From NCBI RefSeq assembly GCF_015354245.1, contig NZ_JADKYZ010000003.1, positions 1-64,000 on the forward strand: a stretch of 64,000 nucleotides of DNA, read 5' to 3'. The notes under the pieces are model-generated. The model ran no database searches. It had not been told where the DNA came from and saw only the letters and a list, made by a program, of their open reading frames with translations. Each line of letters opens with the position of its first letter. Position 1 is the stretch's first letter. Position numbers and translations under genes: made by a program. The stretch comes from Diaphorobacter caeni. Its GTDB lineage: Bacteria > Pseudomonadota > Gammaproteobacteria > Burkholderiales > Burkholderiaceae_C. Shown here piece by piece: positions 42,261 through 51,200 of this stretch.

Positions 42261-42845
42261 TTAGCGCACAACCCTTTCTGGCCACCCATTTATAAACACC
42301 GACCCATCTGTTTTCAGGCGAATCTCAAGCACTCGCTCGACTTTGTCGTTGGATTCAATTCGCACATCATAACGCTCCGTCAAATAATGAAATTGTTGAT
42401 TGGTAGAGCCAACCCAGCGGCGATTCCGATCTGGTAAATCCGCCTCATACGGGCCATCCACTAGCACATCCGTATAGCGAAGAAGTTGATCAACGCCAGG
42501 TAGTCGCATCGCATCAAGCTCATTTTTTGTATACCCACTGAATACCATCACCGATAGCCCCAGTGACTGGACTCCTTGAGCAACGACAGCCAAACCTTGT
42601 GCTTGCAACATGGGCTCGCCACCGAGAAAGGTCACCCCTTCAAGATCGTGCGCATGATGCGCATTCCTCAGCCAGTCGAGAACCGATGAAGCCGAAACAA
42701 GCTCACGCTCAGCCAGCTGCAGATACGCCGGGTTGCAGCAGCCATGACAACGTTTGTTGCAACCTTGCACCCACAATGCAGCTCTTCGCCCCGGCCCTTC
42801 GGCTTCGGTGCAAGGTAGGCGAGATGCCATGTTTAACCAATGCAC
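42261..42845 (-). CDS. Short activase-type radical SAM protein of the five-gene operon
   Basis: A 194-aa radical SAM protein of the activating-enzyme size class (NrdG/PFL-AE-like). The cluster motif is CNKRCHGC (Cys29, 33, 36), preceded by EAEGPGRRAALWVQG and followed by VTFLGGEPMLQ. The GTG start at 42845 lies four bases after the Clp-like stop codon and follows GGAG; an ATG at 42830 is the alternative. Activases normally create a glycyl radical in a partner enzyme, but no glycyl radical protein, nrdD or pflB is in the window. The last gene of the operon; its activity may be directed at another protein of the set. It converges with the SPASM gene, leaving 99 bases between them. Confidence 0.78.
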   Translation of the reverse strand: MHWLNMASRLPCTEAEGPGRRAALWVQGCNKRCHGCCNPAYLQLAERELVSASSVLDWLRNAHHAHDLEGVTFLGGEPMLQAQGLAVVAQGVQSLGLSVMVFSGYTKNELDAMRLPGVDQLLRYTDVLVDGPYEADLPDRNRRWVGSTNQQFHYLTERYDVRIESNDKVERVLEIRLKTDGSVFINGWPERVVR

Positions 42846-42849
42846 AATT

Positions 42850-44712
42850 TCACTCCAGCTCAAATAGCAATTTGCCACCTGCAATATGAATTTCAATTGC
42901 TTTCCCCCGAATCTGATCAGGGGTGGCCATTTGTGCAAACAGAAAATCGGCCAGTGGATCAATTAGCTTATTGGTAAGCGCATTGGGGACGCCGCGACCA
43001 CCCGCTCCCCGATCCACTTCTCTGATCAGTAAAGCTAGTATCTCGGCCTCCTTGACCAGTCTCAGTTCAGAAACACCCCATTTATCCTTCAGCCCTTTGC
43101 GTAGCGGCTCCAACTTGGCACGGGCAATGTCAATCAAAAAGCCATCGTCACGCATGAAGTTGAATGGAATAATGTTGGCCTCACCAATTCGCCCTAACAA
43201 TTCTGGGCGCTTCAGCTCGTGTACGAAGTGATGCCGAACCTTTTGGATGAATTCATTGCGCACATCCTGACTTTCATAACTGACCTCGGCTGCGCCAATG
43301 TTCGAGGTGAAGACGATGACAGTATCCGAAAACATCACCGTTTCGCCCTTGCCATCCGTCAAGCGCCCGTCTTCTAGAATTTGCAAAAACTTGTCGAGAA
43401 TGCGGGGATGTGCCTTCTCAATTTCATCAAACAATAACAGAGAAAACGGTCTTTTTTTGACCGAATTGGTCAACTGCCCACCAGCCTCGTAACCCACGTA
43501 ACCTGGCGGTGCACCCACCAATCGCTGGTCAGCATGCTCGTGATTGAACTCTGACATGTCGAAGCGAAGGCAGGCCTCTTCGTCGCCGAAGAGAAACTCG
43601 GCAATTGATTTCGCCAATTCAGTTTTACCGACGCCCGTTGGGCCGACAAAAAACAACACCCCCTTTGGAGTGCGTTGCCTGTATGAGTGTTGAAGCCCCG
43701 ATAGTCCCGTGAAGGCGCGCACGAGAATGCGGCGCACCGACTCAATGGCTTCCCCTTGACCTTTGACGCGCCGCCCCAGCGTTTCGACAATGGTCTGAAG
43801 TTTTTTGTGATCCAGTTGCTCCCAAGGACTGTGCCTGCGGCCATGGCGATACAAATTGAGTAGAGACAGCGCACTTGAGACTTCGGTCTCTTGTCGTGAA
43901 AGTCGTGCGAGATTGTGAATGTCGCGAATACTCTGTCCCTCCAGTCCATCAACGAAGTCAGCCAACTCACGCCCGCCTTGCTGCAAAAGGGGCTGTAGTC
44001 GAAACACTTCTTTCAATCCCAGTACAGCAGACTCGCGAATTTGCCTGGTCGGCAAGGGAATTGCTATTTCCCCAAATAGTGGATTGTTCAAGTAGAGCGA
44101 TGGTGGCAACACATTCAAGCCCCCACACAACAGCACCAGCAGTGATTGAGGCTGCCCAATGTTTTCAACATTTCTAACCACAGCAGCATCACGGGTAGCC
44201 TGCCCTAGGCGCAGCAACCATCCGCGCTCATTCTCACTCAACGAGTTGGCGCTACCAAACAAGTATTGCGTCCAATCCAGCACAAAAGCGACTGGCTTTT
44301 CGGCACGAGGTTGTCGTAGCCATTGCGCAGCAACAGCCAGAAAGTCATCCGCGCTTGCCGAAATGCCGCTGGATGCGGGGCTCGGCACAGATGTAGGAGG
44401 CAATTCGCCCATGTCATAGGCGCTCCCCTCGGACGTGCTGCCTCTCACTGCATGTGGCGTAACGGAGCTTTGCAATTCTCCCCAAGTCCTCGCATCAATG
44501 CCACTGACACCATTGATGCGGTTCCAGAAAACCACATGCTGGTACCCGCGCTGACCCAGTAGGCTCTTCAACGCGGTCGGCAAAGCAATCCATTGCCCTG
44601 GCGCTTCGGGATCAGATGTCAAATCACCCGTGTTGCCATGCAATATCACACCGCGCCGTATGCCGCATTCGCGACGAAAGTCTTCCTGCCACGGCAACAA
44701 AACTGAACTCAT
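42850..44712 (-). CDS. Clp-like AAA+ ATPase with an inactive N-terminal AAA-like domain
   Basis: A 620-aa protein. The C-terminal half (about 310-600) is a ClpB/ClpA D2-type AAA+ domain: Walker A GPTGVGKTE (357-365), Walker B LLLFDEIEKAHP, sensor 1 FTSNIG and arginine finger region ELLGRIGE. The N-terminal half lacks a P-loop (RRGVILHGNTGDL is its only resemblance) but retains VAFVLDWTQYL, so it looks like a degenerate AAA module, instead of the Clp N-domain and D1. No ClpP-binding loop is evident. It overlaps the upstream coiled-coil gene by four bases. Expected role: ATP-driven remodelling of partner proteins. Confidence 0.82.
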   Translation of the reverse strand: MSSVLLPWQEDFRRECGIRRGVILHGNTGDLTSDPEAPGQWIALPTALKSLLGQRGYQHVVFWNRINGVSGIDARTWGELQSSVTPHAVRGSTSEGSAYDMGELPPTSVPSPASSGISASADDFLAVAAQWLRQPRAEKPVAFVLDWTQYLFGSANSLSENERGWLLRLGQATRDAAVVRNVENIGQPQSLLVLLCGGLNVLPPSLYLNNPLFGEIAIPLPTRQIRESAVLGLKEVFRLQPLLQQGGRELADFVDGLEGQSIRDIHNLARLSRQETEVSSALSLLNLYRHGRRHSPWEQLDHKKLQTIVETLGRRVKGQGEAIESVRRILVRAFTGLSGLQHSYRQRTPKGVLFFVGPTGVGKTELAKSIAEFLFGDEEACLRFDMSEFNHEHADQRLVGAPPGYVGYEAGGQLTNSVKKRPFSLLLFDEIEKAHPRILDKFLQILEDGRLTDGKGETVMFSDTVIVFTSNIGAAEVSYESQDVRNEFIQKVRHHFVHELKRPELLGRIGEANIIPFNFMRDDGFLIDIARAKLEPLRKGLKDKWGVSELRLVKEAEILALLIREVDRGAGGRGVPNALTNKLIDPLADFLFAQMATPDQIRGKAIEIHIAGGKLLFELE

Positions 44713-45854
44713 TTACTTCTCTCCTGTGTCGCATCAGGGTAAGGGCGAGCATCCTGATCCAGATCATCGGGGTTGACCCATATCACGCGCTTGTCGCTCA
44801 GGCTAATCCCGTAAGCATCTTGTAGCGTTGCCATGACAGGGGCGACATCTTTCTCGCACGTTTTGCCTTTGTACTGATGAAACTTGTAGCTGAGATGGCC
44901 GCTCAGGTTGACGCGGAAATCCGCCTGCGCGCCAGCAGGACGACGGGCGCGAATCAGTACTTCATCTTGCCCTTGTGATGTGAGATGTTCGGGGCCATCC
45001 ACGACAAAGCCAGCTTGTTGCAGAGACTGATACACCGCCCGCACAACTTCACGACGCTGGCTTTCGCCCACGGCTGCTTCATCCTGTTCTTGCGCCAGTT
45101 GGTTCAAAGCTTCGGCCTGTTCTTCAGGAGCCAGTCCTGTCGCATGAGCCAACGCCTCGCGCAGCTTTGCGGCACGTTCGCCACCGCCCATATTCGCTTC
45201 ATGTTCCAACTGCTGTCTTTGCAGCGTTAGCACATCGGTCACGGCATCTCGCTGCGCACGCTTTTTCATTTCCAATAACTGGCATTCAGCGTCCTCTTCA
45301 TACCGTTGCTGAACTTCGCGCAAAGCGGATGAAATTTGCGCCGGGGTCATGTTATTGCCAGCATTGCCAAGTAGTCGCCCGCGTAGTTGCTGCAACTCAC
45401 CGAACGCAGCATTGAGTGCGACTGGTGTGCTCCAACCGCTCAAGCCTTCGCGCCAGGCCGCCTCAAGTTCTGCCTTCAGCTGCAACTGTCGTTCGGCCTC
45501 AACTTGCTGCGCTTTGCGGAATGCCTCGACTGCGGCCAGCTCCGCTTCATGACGGGAACGGCGCTGCTCGCGCGCAAGCCGTGGGAACCCATGAAATCGA
45601 CCACCCAGGGAACGACTCATATCTCTGGCGGCAAACGGGTCGGAATCCAGCAAAGCCTCCATGCGCCTGAGTTCAGAGCTCAGCTCACGAAACTCTGCTG
45701 GAATAACGTCGCTCAGCCCTTGACTAACGACATCATTCAAGATGCTCCGATAGCGCTCCACAAAAGGGCGTGTTGTTTCTCGCACACGCTGCCGATCAAG
45801 CTCTTGTTTACGCTGTCGTTCAATTCGATAGCGGTACTCATCAGCTCGGCTCAT
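44709..45854 (-). CDS. Coiled-coil protein of the five-gene operon
   Basis: A 381-aa soluble protein, very rich in Gln, Glu, Arg and Ala. Long heptad-like stretches cover residues 1-60 and 90-270 (QRRSRHEAELAAVEAFRKAQQVEAERQLQLKAELEAA region). The C-terminal 100 residues form a globular domain (VVRAVYQSLQQAGFVVDG...VNLSGHLSYKFHQYKGKTCEKD). No named domain is recognised. The start follows AAGGAG, five bases after the PIN gene stop, and the end overlaps the Clp-like start codon (ATGA). It may act as adaptor or filament scaffold for the AAA+ ATPase. Confidence 0.65.
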   Translation of the reverse strand: MSRADEYRYRIERQRKQELDRQRVRETTRPFVERYRSILNDVVSQGLSDVIPAEFRELSSELRRMEALLDSDPFAARDMSRSLGGRFHGFPRLAREQRRSRHEAELAAVEAFRKAQQVEAERQLQLKAELEAAWREGLSGWSTPVALNAAFGELQQLRGRLLGNAGNNMTPAQISSALREVQQRYEEDAECQLLEMKKRAQRDAVTDVLTLQRQQLEHEANMGGGERAAKLREALAHATGLAPEEQAEALNQLAQEQDEAAVGESQRREVVRAVYQSLQQAGFVVDGPEHLTSQGQDEVLIRARRPAGAQADFRVNLSGHLSYKFHQYKGKTCEKDVAPVMATLQDAYGISLSDKRVIWVNPDDLDQDARPYPDATQERSK

Positions 45855-45858
45855 ACTT

Positions 45859-48258
45859 TTATCTCCTTTTATTCTTTTGTTTGTTTTTCATCTGAACGTG
45901 CGCTTCCGAAGCAGCAGCTGGAGCAATGCGCGAAGACGCATATGACCTGGAATCTTGCGTATTCAAACCAAGAGACTTCGCTTTGTTGCGTAGGTTGATG
46001 TCATTACTCACAAACAAAACTTCATTCAGCCGGAAGAACAACGCAGTTGAAAGAATGGCATGATCGGGTTGCTTGGCATCCCACTCTGCGGGCAGCAAGG
46101 CCGTATATTCTTTTTCATGGCGGATGCGATATGAGGTCGCATCCAACTGGCGAATGGCTGCGCGCGCCTTGACCGCACGAGCATCATCTTCACTAGTCTT
46201 CAAGCCATCCAGCTCGCTCAGAACGCGATGAGGGACAAGCGGAATATCTTCGGAAGGAAGATCCTGTAAAAGCTCAGGACTTTCCATCAGAGCGCTGGTG
46301 TCGAACACCACAACGCGGTGCCCAATCTCAACCGGGGCCAGCTTGTCCTGAGCCAGAAAATTCCAGCTTTCCACTGCTTTATTCAACGCATCCCAGAGGG
46401 GCGATGATGTGTTTAAAGCGTGAAAATGCTCAGTCGCTTTACGCCAAGCGCGCACGGCATTCAATGCACCTGGGGTCAGGGTGCGTACATCCATTTGGCC
46501 ATTACCAGCCGCTTTCAACGCCTGGTCGCCAATACTCCGGTAAATATCCTGGACGGCTCTCTCAATAACTTGCATTGGTTGCTGTACGGCGTGTGGGCCA
46601 TACAGCTTCAAATCTTTGCGCTGCAATGCGTGCTCCAGCCACACTTGCCGCAACTCGCTGGAAAGCAATTCTTCTGGAATTTCAGTGGATGAAGGCAAAG
46701 CTGATCGCAGCTTCGCCAATGAGTCCAAGGCAAGAATGGGGGCCGCATGAGGCAGCAACGCAGCTTGCAACGACGCTGCCTTGTCGGCAGACAAGACCTG
46801 AGCTATCTGGATTAATAGAGATACGACATCATCAGGATCAAGCTGATTGGGCGTATGTCGCAACGACTCATCCATAGCTTTCGACAGAACCTCTTCCCAA
46901 GCAGATTTCCAGTCTTTCCTATCTGGCCGCCACAATCCAATTGCTTGTGTAGCGGGCTCGATCAACGCCACCAGATCATCCAGAGGCCGTTCGGCACGCG
47001 CGGCAAGCCACGGCCACACCGTTTCTCCGATTGCATCGACATCCCGCCATGCGACGGGCATGAGGGCAATACGTGGATCATCGGAGTGCTCGCAAGCCCC
47101 CTCCAAATCTCTGCGCAGCTTGGCCCAAAGCACGGTTGCAGCATGGTCACTCAATGTCACCGCTAGGCCACACAGGCGCGGCTGTCCAGCCCAATAGAGG
47201 CGGAGGTTCCCGGCTACTTCTACTTGAGCGTTCGCTACGCCGCTCTGTGGCAGAGACAAGCTACGAAATCCCGTCATAATTTCTGCTGGGGTGGGCACGA
47301 GCAGTGTGAGCACGGTCGGCTGTTTGCCACTGGCAACCAGTTCTGGTGCGTTCACTTCAGACGATAAAACGATGGTGGGTGTTGCCGCATCCGCCGCAAC
47401 GCCTTGCGTAACGATGCACAACCGCGCTCTGACTGCACCCCTATTAGTTGCTGTAATGGGACGGGCAGTACGGGCATCGCGTAAAACAGAAGAGCCAATG
47501 ACGGGCAGAGAAGCATTCGGTTCGCTTGTCAGTGCGCCAGCAAGCAGAATTTCCCATGCCAGTTCGGATTGTGCTTGCTCCAGCCAGCGCTGCAATGCGG
47601 CATCACGCGGAGCACTCGCGGACAGCACACCATCCTCGCTGCACGAGATTTCGAGCCTGCGCTCTCCCCATCCAGATAGCTGAACCACGGGCGCAATGCG
47701 GTCTACAACTGTCGCAGGGTTTTTCCAGTCATAAGTTTCCTGCGCTATGGCGCGTTCGACTTGCGGCAACGGATTTTGCGGCCTCAAAGCGTTGTCGACG
47801 AAGCTCATGCGGCTCATGTTGCCTTGGCTCTGCAGCCCACCATCCCTCTTGGCCGGTTTGATCTCATCACCGATAGGATCGTAGTGATGACTGACTTTGA
47901 TCGTGCGCGAGCGCACCGGCAGGCTGTCGCTGCGCAAGAATTGCAAGCCATCGGCAGTCAATTCAAGCTCAGTTAGACGCACCTCGAGCATATCAAGGGC
48001 GTAACGCTTGGGCAGAGCACCCAAAGCGGAAAGTTCAGATACGCAGCCCTCCAGCAGTTCACGCACATCGCCTGCGCCCAATTGATCCCGGAAAACACCA
48101 AGTAAGGACAGGCTCTGTTTATCAGGTAAATGGAGCCCAGGATCACACAGTCGCAATACCATCCGTTCAAACACCGTGGGTTTGCGCTCGGTGTGATAGG
48201 TCACCTCGGATTCAATGCGATACAAGGGCAAGGGAACGGAAATTTCTGCCAGCTTCAT
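45859..48258 (-). CDS. Large protein with a C-terminal PIN nuclease domain
   Basis: A 799-aa protein. The last 150 residues are a PIN domain with the four acidic positions in place: D653 (VVVFDTSALM), E682 (VLSELDGLK), D732 (PDHAILSTA) and D753 (SNDINLRNKA), so a metal-dependent RNase or DNase activity is likely. The first about 640 residues are unrecognised; the extreme N-terminus may hold a winged helix. The C-terminus is Lys-rich. It overlaps the helicase gene by four bases (ATGA). This is the presumptive effector of the operon. Confidence 0.75.
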   Translation of the reverse strand: MKLAEISVPLPLYRIESEVTYHTERKPTVFERMVLRLCDPGLHLPDKQSLSLLGVFRDQLGAGDVRELLEGCVSELSALGALPKRYALDMLEVRLTELELTADGLQFLRSDSLPVRSRTIKVSHHYDPIGDEIKPAKRDGGLQSQGNMSRMSFVDNALRPQNPLPQVERAIAQETYDWKNPATVVDRIAPVVQLSGWGERRLEISCSEDGVLSASAPRDAALQRWLEQAQSELAWEILLAGALTSEPNASLPVIGSSVLRDARTARPITATNRGAVRARLCIVTQGVAADAATPTIVLSSEVNAPELVASGKQPTVLTLLVPTPAEIMTGFRSLSLPQSGVANAQVEVAGNLRLYWAGQPRLCGLAVTLSDHAATVLWAKLRRDLEGACEHSDDPRIALMPVAWRDVDAIGETVWPWLAARAERPLDDLVALIEPATQAIGLWRPDRKDWKSAWEEVLSKAMDESLRHTPNQLDPDDVVSLLIQIAQVLSADKAASLQAALLPHAAPILALDSLAKLRSALPSSTEIPEELLSSELRQVWLEHALQRKDLKLYGPHAVQQPMQVIERAVQDIYRSIGDQALKAAGNGQMDVRTLTPGALNAVRAWRKATEHFHALNTSSPLWDALNKAVESWNFLAQDKLAPVEIGHRVVVFDTSALMESPELLQDLPSEDIPLVPHRVLSELDGLKTSEDDARAVKARAAIRQLDATSYRIRHEKEYTALLPAEWDAKQPDHAILSTALFFRLNEVLFVSNDINLRNKAKSLGLNTQDSRSYASSRIAPAAASEAHVQMKNKQKNKRR

Positions 48259-51200
48259 GCGCGCGCCCCCCGATTACCGCCCTTGTCGCCCAGGGGCGTA
48301 GCCGCTCGGTTGGGTGGGGCATTGAACCTGCCACGTTGCTGTTGTGGCTGCTGGGGCAGCATATCCGGTGACATCAACTGCCTTGCCGGAACTAGCCGTG
48401 CATCGCGCTCCAGTTGATCCAGAATGTCCTTGTAAACGGCTCGCTTCACGCTGCCTGCGCTGTCCATACGCGGCAAATCCACCTCGTAGGACGCATACAT
48501 GCTTTTCGCGCCGAAGACGACCAGCAGCGCCTGCGCGCGCGAAAAAGCCACATTGATAAATTCAAATCGAGCGACATTGGCCTTGCTGGAGCGACGCCGA
48601 GGCTGATTGCCCGAGCGCAAAGGATCGTACCCATCGTGGCGCACCATGCTGACCAGCACGATTGACTTTTCCTTTCCCTGATAGCGAATCACGGTATTGA
48701 CCTCAACATCGAGGCATTCGAATCGACCGTTGGAACCCTGTGGACGGCGGCGACGGATGGCGGCACGAATTTCTCGGCATTGGTTGGCATAGAAAGACAC
48801 CACGCCGACTTTGCGTTTGTTTGTACGTGAGTAGCCTTGCGCAGCGGATTGCTGTTCGATTTTCTCTAGCGTTTCGGCAATCAACTCCGCTTCCAGCTTA
48901 TTGGTGCGCCGTGGCTGGTTGCCGTCCATGTCTTCACGGTGAATCTGGTTGTGCAGGTTGTAGGTTGTGTCCACCCACAACGCATGGTCATCCGGGGTGA
49001 GTAAAGGTGAGCCGCCGTCCACATTCCTCAATGTCAGTCCGTGAACACGGCGAAGCTTCTGGTCTGGATCATCGTCAGGTCGAAGGAGGCCGCATTCCAA
49101 CTGCCCTTCGTAAAAGTGGTTCACCATCGCCATGATTTGCGGGTGCATGCGGAACTGCACATTGAGGCGTGCGCGGATGGCATCGTCCGCCATCTCGAAA
49201 TGCGACTTGAACAACGAGGCTGTAACCATCTTCTCAAAGCGGCGCAGGTTGTCGCGGGTCAGCAAGGTTTGCGCGTCGGCAAGCTTGCCAACGCTGTTTT
49301 CCTCTGCGTTGGCCGCTTCGCTTTCTTCTACTTCATCCATGAAGCTACGAGCTTCGTCGCCCTCCTGAAACAGCGGCGGCAACTGGCGGTGGTCGCCGAC
49401 CAACACAGCGCGGCGCGCACGCATCAAGGGCATCAGCAATTCAAGCGGCGTGGCCTTGCTCACCTCATCAATGATGGCAACATCAAAACTCGCCTGCCCA
49501 GCATCGTCCAACGTGCGTTCGTTTTCATTGCAGCTAATGGCCACCACATTGCAGCTCGCCAGAAAATCCGCGCCCAGATGCTGCCAGTCCTCTGCTGAAG
49601 CGTTGTTGCGGCTCAAATCACTTTTCCAATCATCCAGCAACGGCCCCCATGTCTGGCGTTGGTATTGCTGGCTGGCCTGACGTTGCTCCAAGACTTTGAT
49701 GATTTGGGCGACGGTTTCGATGCGCTGCGACAAAGTCGCAGCAGGCTCCAGCGGCAAGCGATTGCCTTGCGTGATCGCCTCATCTTGCAACAAGGCCTGA
49801 ACCTTCTGCTCATGCTGCCTGTGCTGCTCGACCCAGCCATCGATCTTGCTTTGGGCGTTGCGCTCTTGGTTTCGCGCGGCTCGCACAAGGCCATCGTTCG
49901 GGGCTTCAGGTGTGGGCTGAGACAATTGAGCCTGCGTGGATTGCTTCACGATTTCGATGGCCTGATCGATGACCGTCCGCGTCCTCTCCAATGCTGTTAG
50001 GCTGACATCCATTTCGTCTGCCAGTTGAGTCGCGTTCTTAATCGGAGCGCACCATTCGGACGCTTGGCGAAACAGGCCGTCATAACGGCTGCGCTCCAAG
50101 CCCACGCCAGCCTGCTCCAAATCTTTGAGCTCCTTGCGCGCGGCTCTCCAAGCATTTACGTAAGCGTCGTCCTTCTCCATCTGCTCCTCCAAGGCTTTGA
50201 CCTCACTTCGGAGCGATTCAATACGTAACCGGGTGCTGGCATCCTGAATCGGGCCGCCCGCTGCTTCGCGCAGGCGACGAATGTCCGCATCAATAGCTTC
50301 TCGCTCATTCGTGAAACGCCGCCACGCAGCCAGCATATGCGCCAGCATTGCGCCCCGACTGCCTGGATGGGCCAGCCAATCGTCCATCGAAAATTTCACG
50401 AGCAATCCTGCAGCCTCGCAGGAAGCAAGGCCTTGCGCCAGATTTCTGGCAGGCTCATCCACATACCGCAAGTCGCCATGCAACGTTTCGGCTTTGCCAT
50501 GCAGCAAGGCCTGAATGCTGTGCAGGCGCTGACGTTTGGCCTTGTCCTCATCCAGCATCGCACAGGCAGCGTCATACGCCTGCTGCGTCTGCGTTGTCTG
50601 GCTGCGGGCCGATGCAAAGTCCGTTTCAAGCTGCCCACGTCTGGCGCTCAACTCCTTCTCGTCGTGCAACACAAAAGCCGCGCGCTCATGCCACTCCAGC
50701 AAGAGACGCAAGTCTTCGTCACCGCGCTTCCACACTGCAAGACGGTCTTCGGTTTGCCCGGCCAAGGCCTTGTAGTAACGCTGCAAGGCTGCCTGCCCCG
50801 CGAAGGCCGCTCCATCCTCTGTCACCTTGCGTTCATTCCGCGCCAACCGCACTACGCGCAAAGAACCGTCATGCCCCAACCTGTCCAGCGCATTGTCCAC
50901 TGCGGTATGCGCCTGGGATGCTAGCAGCACCCGCTGCCCGCGCCGCGCCAATTGGACGATGGCTTCCGCGATCACAGTGGTCTTGCCCGTGCCCGGCGGC
51001 CCTTGAACCAAGCACAAATCCGGTGCAGACAGAATCTTGACCACGGCTTCTTTCTGGGCCGGATTGAGCTTGTCATTGGCCCACTGGGTCACCGGCTCCA
51101 GACGTTGCGGTACGGAAACCTGTGCAGCCTCGAACAGATAATCAGTTAAATACGGCGCATAGCCACCCTGTTCTTGCAACTGTCGCAACGCCTGTTGATG

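Noticed and set aside
42261-42845. Anaerobic ribonucleotide reductase activase NrdG
   Set aside because: The motif fits the activase class, but no nrdD is adjacent and the gene is coupled to a Clp-like ATPase.
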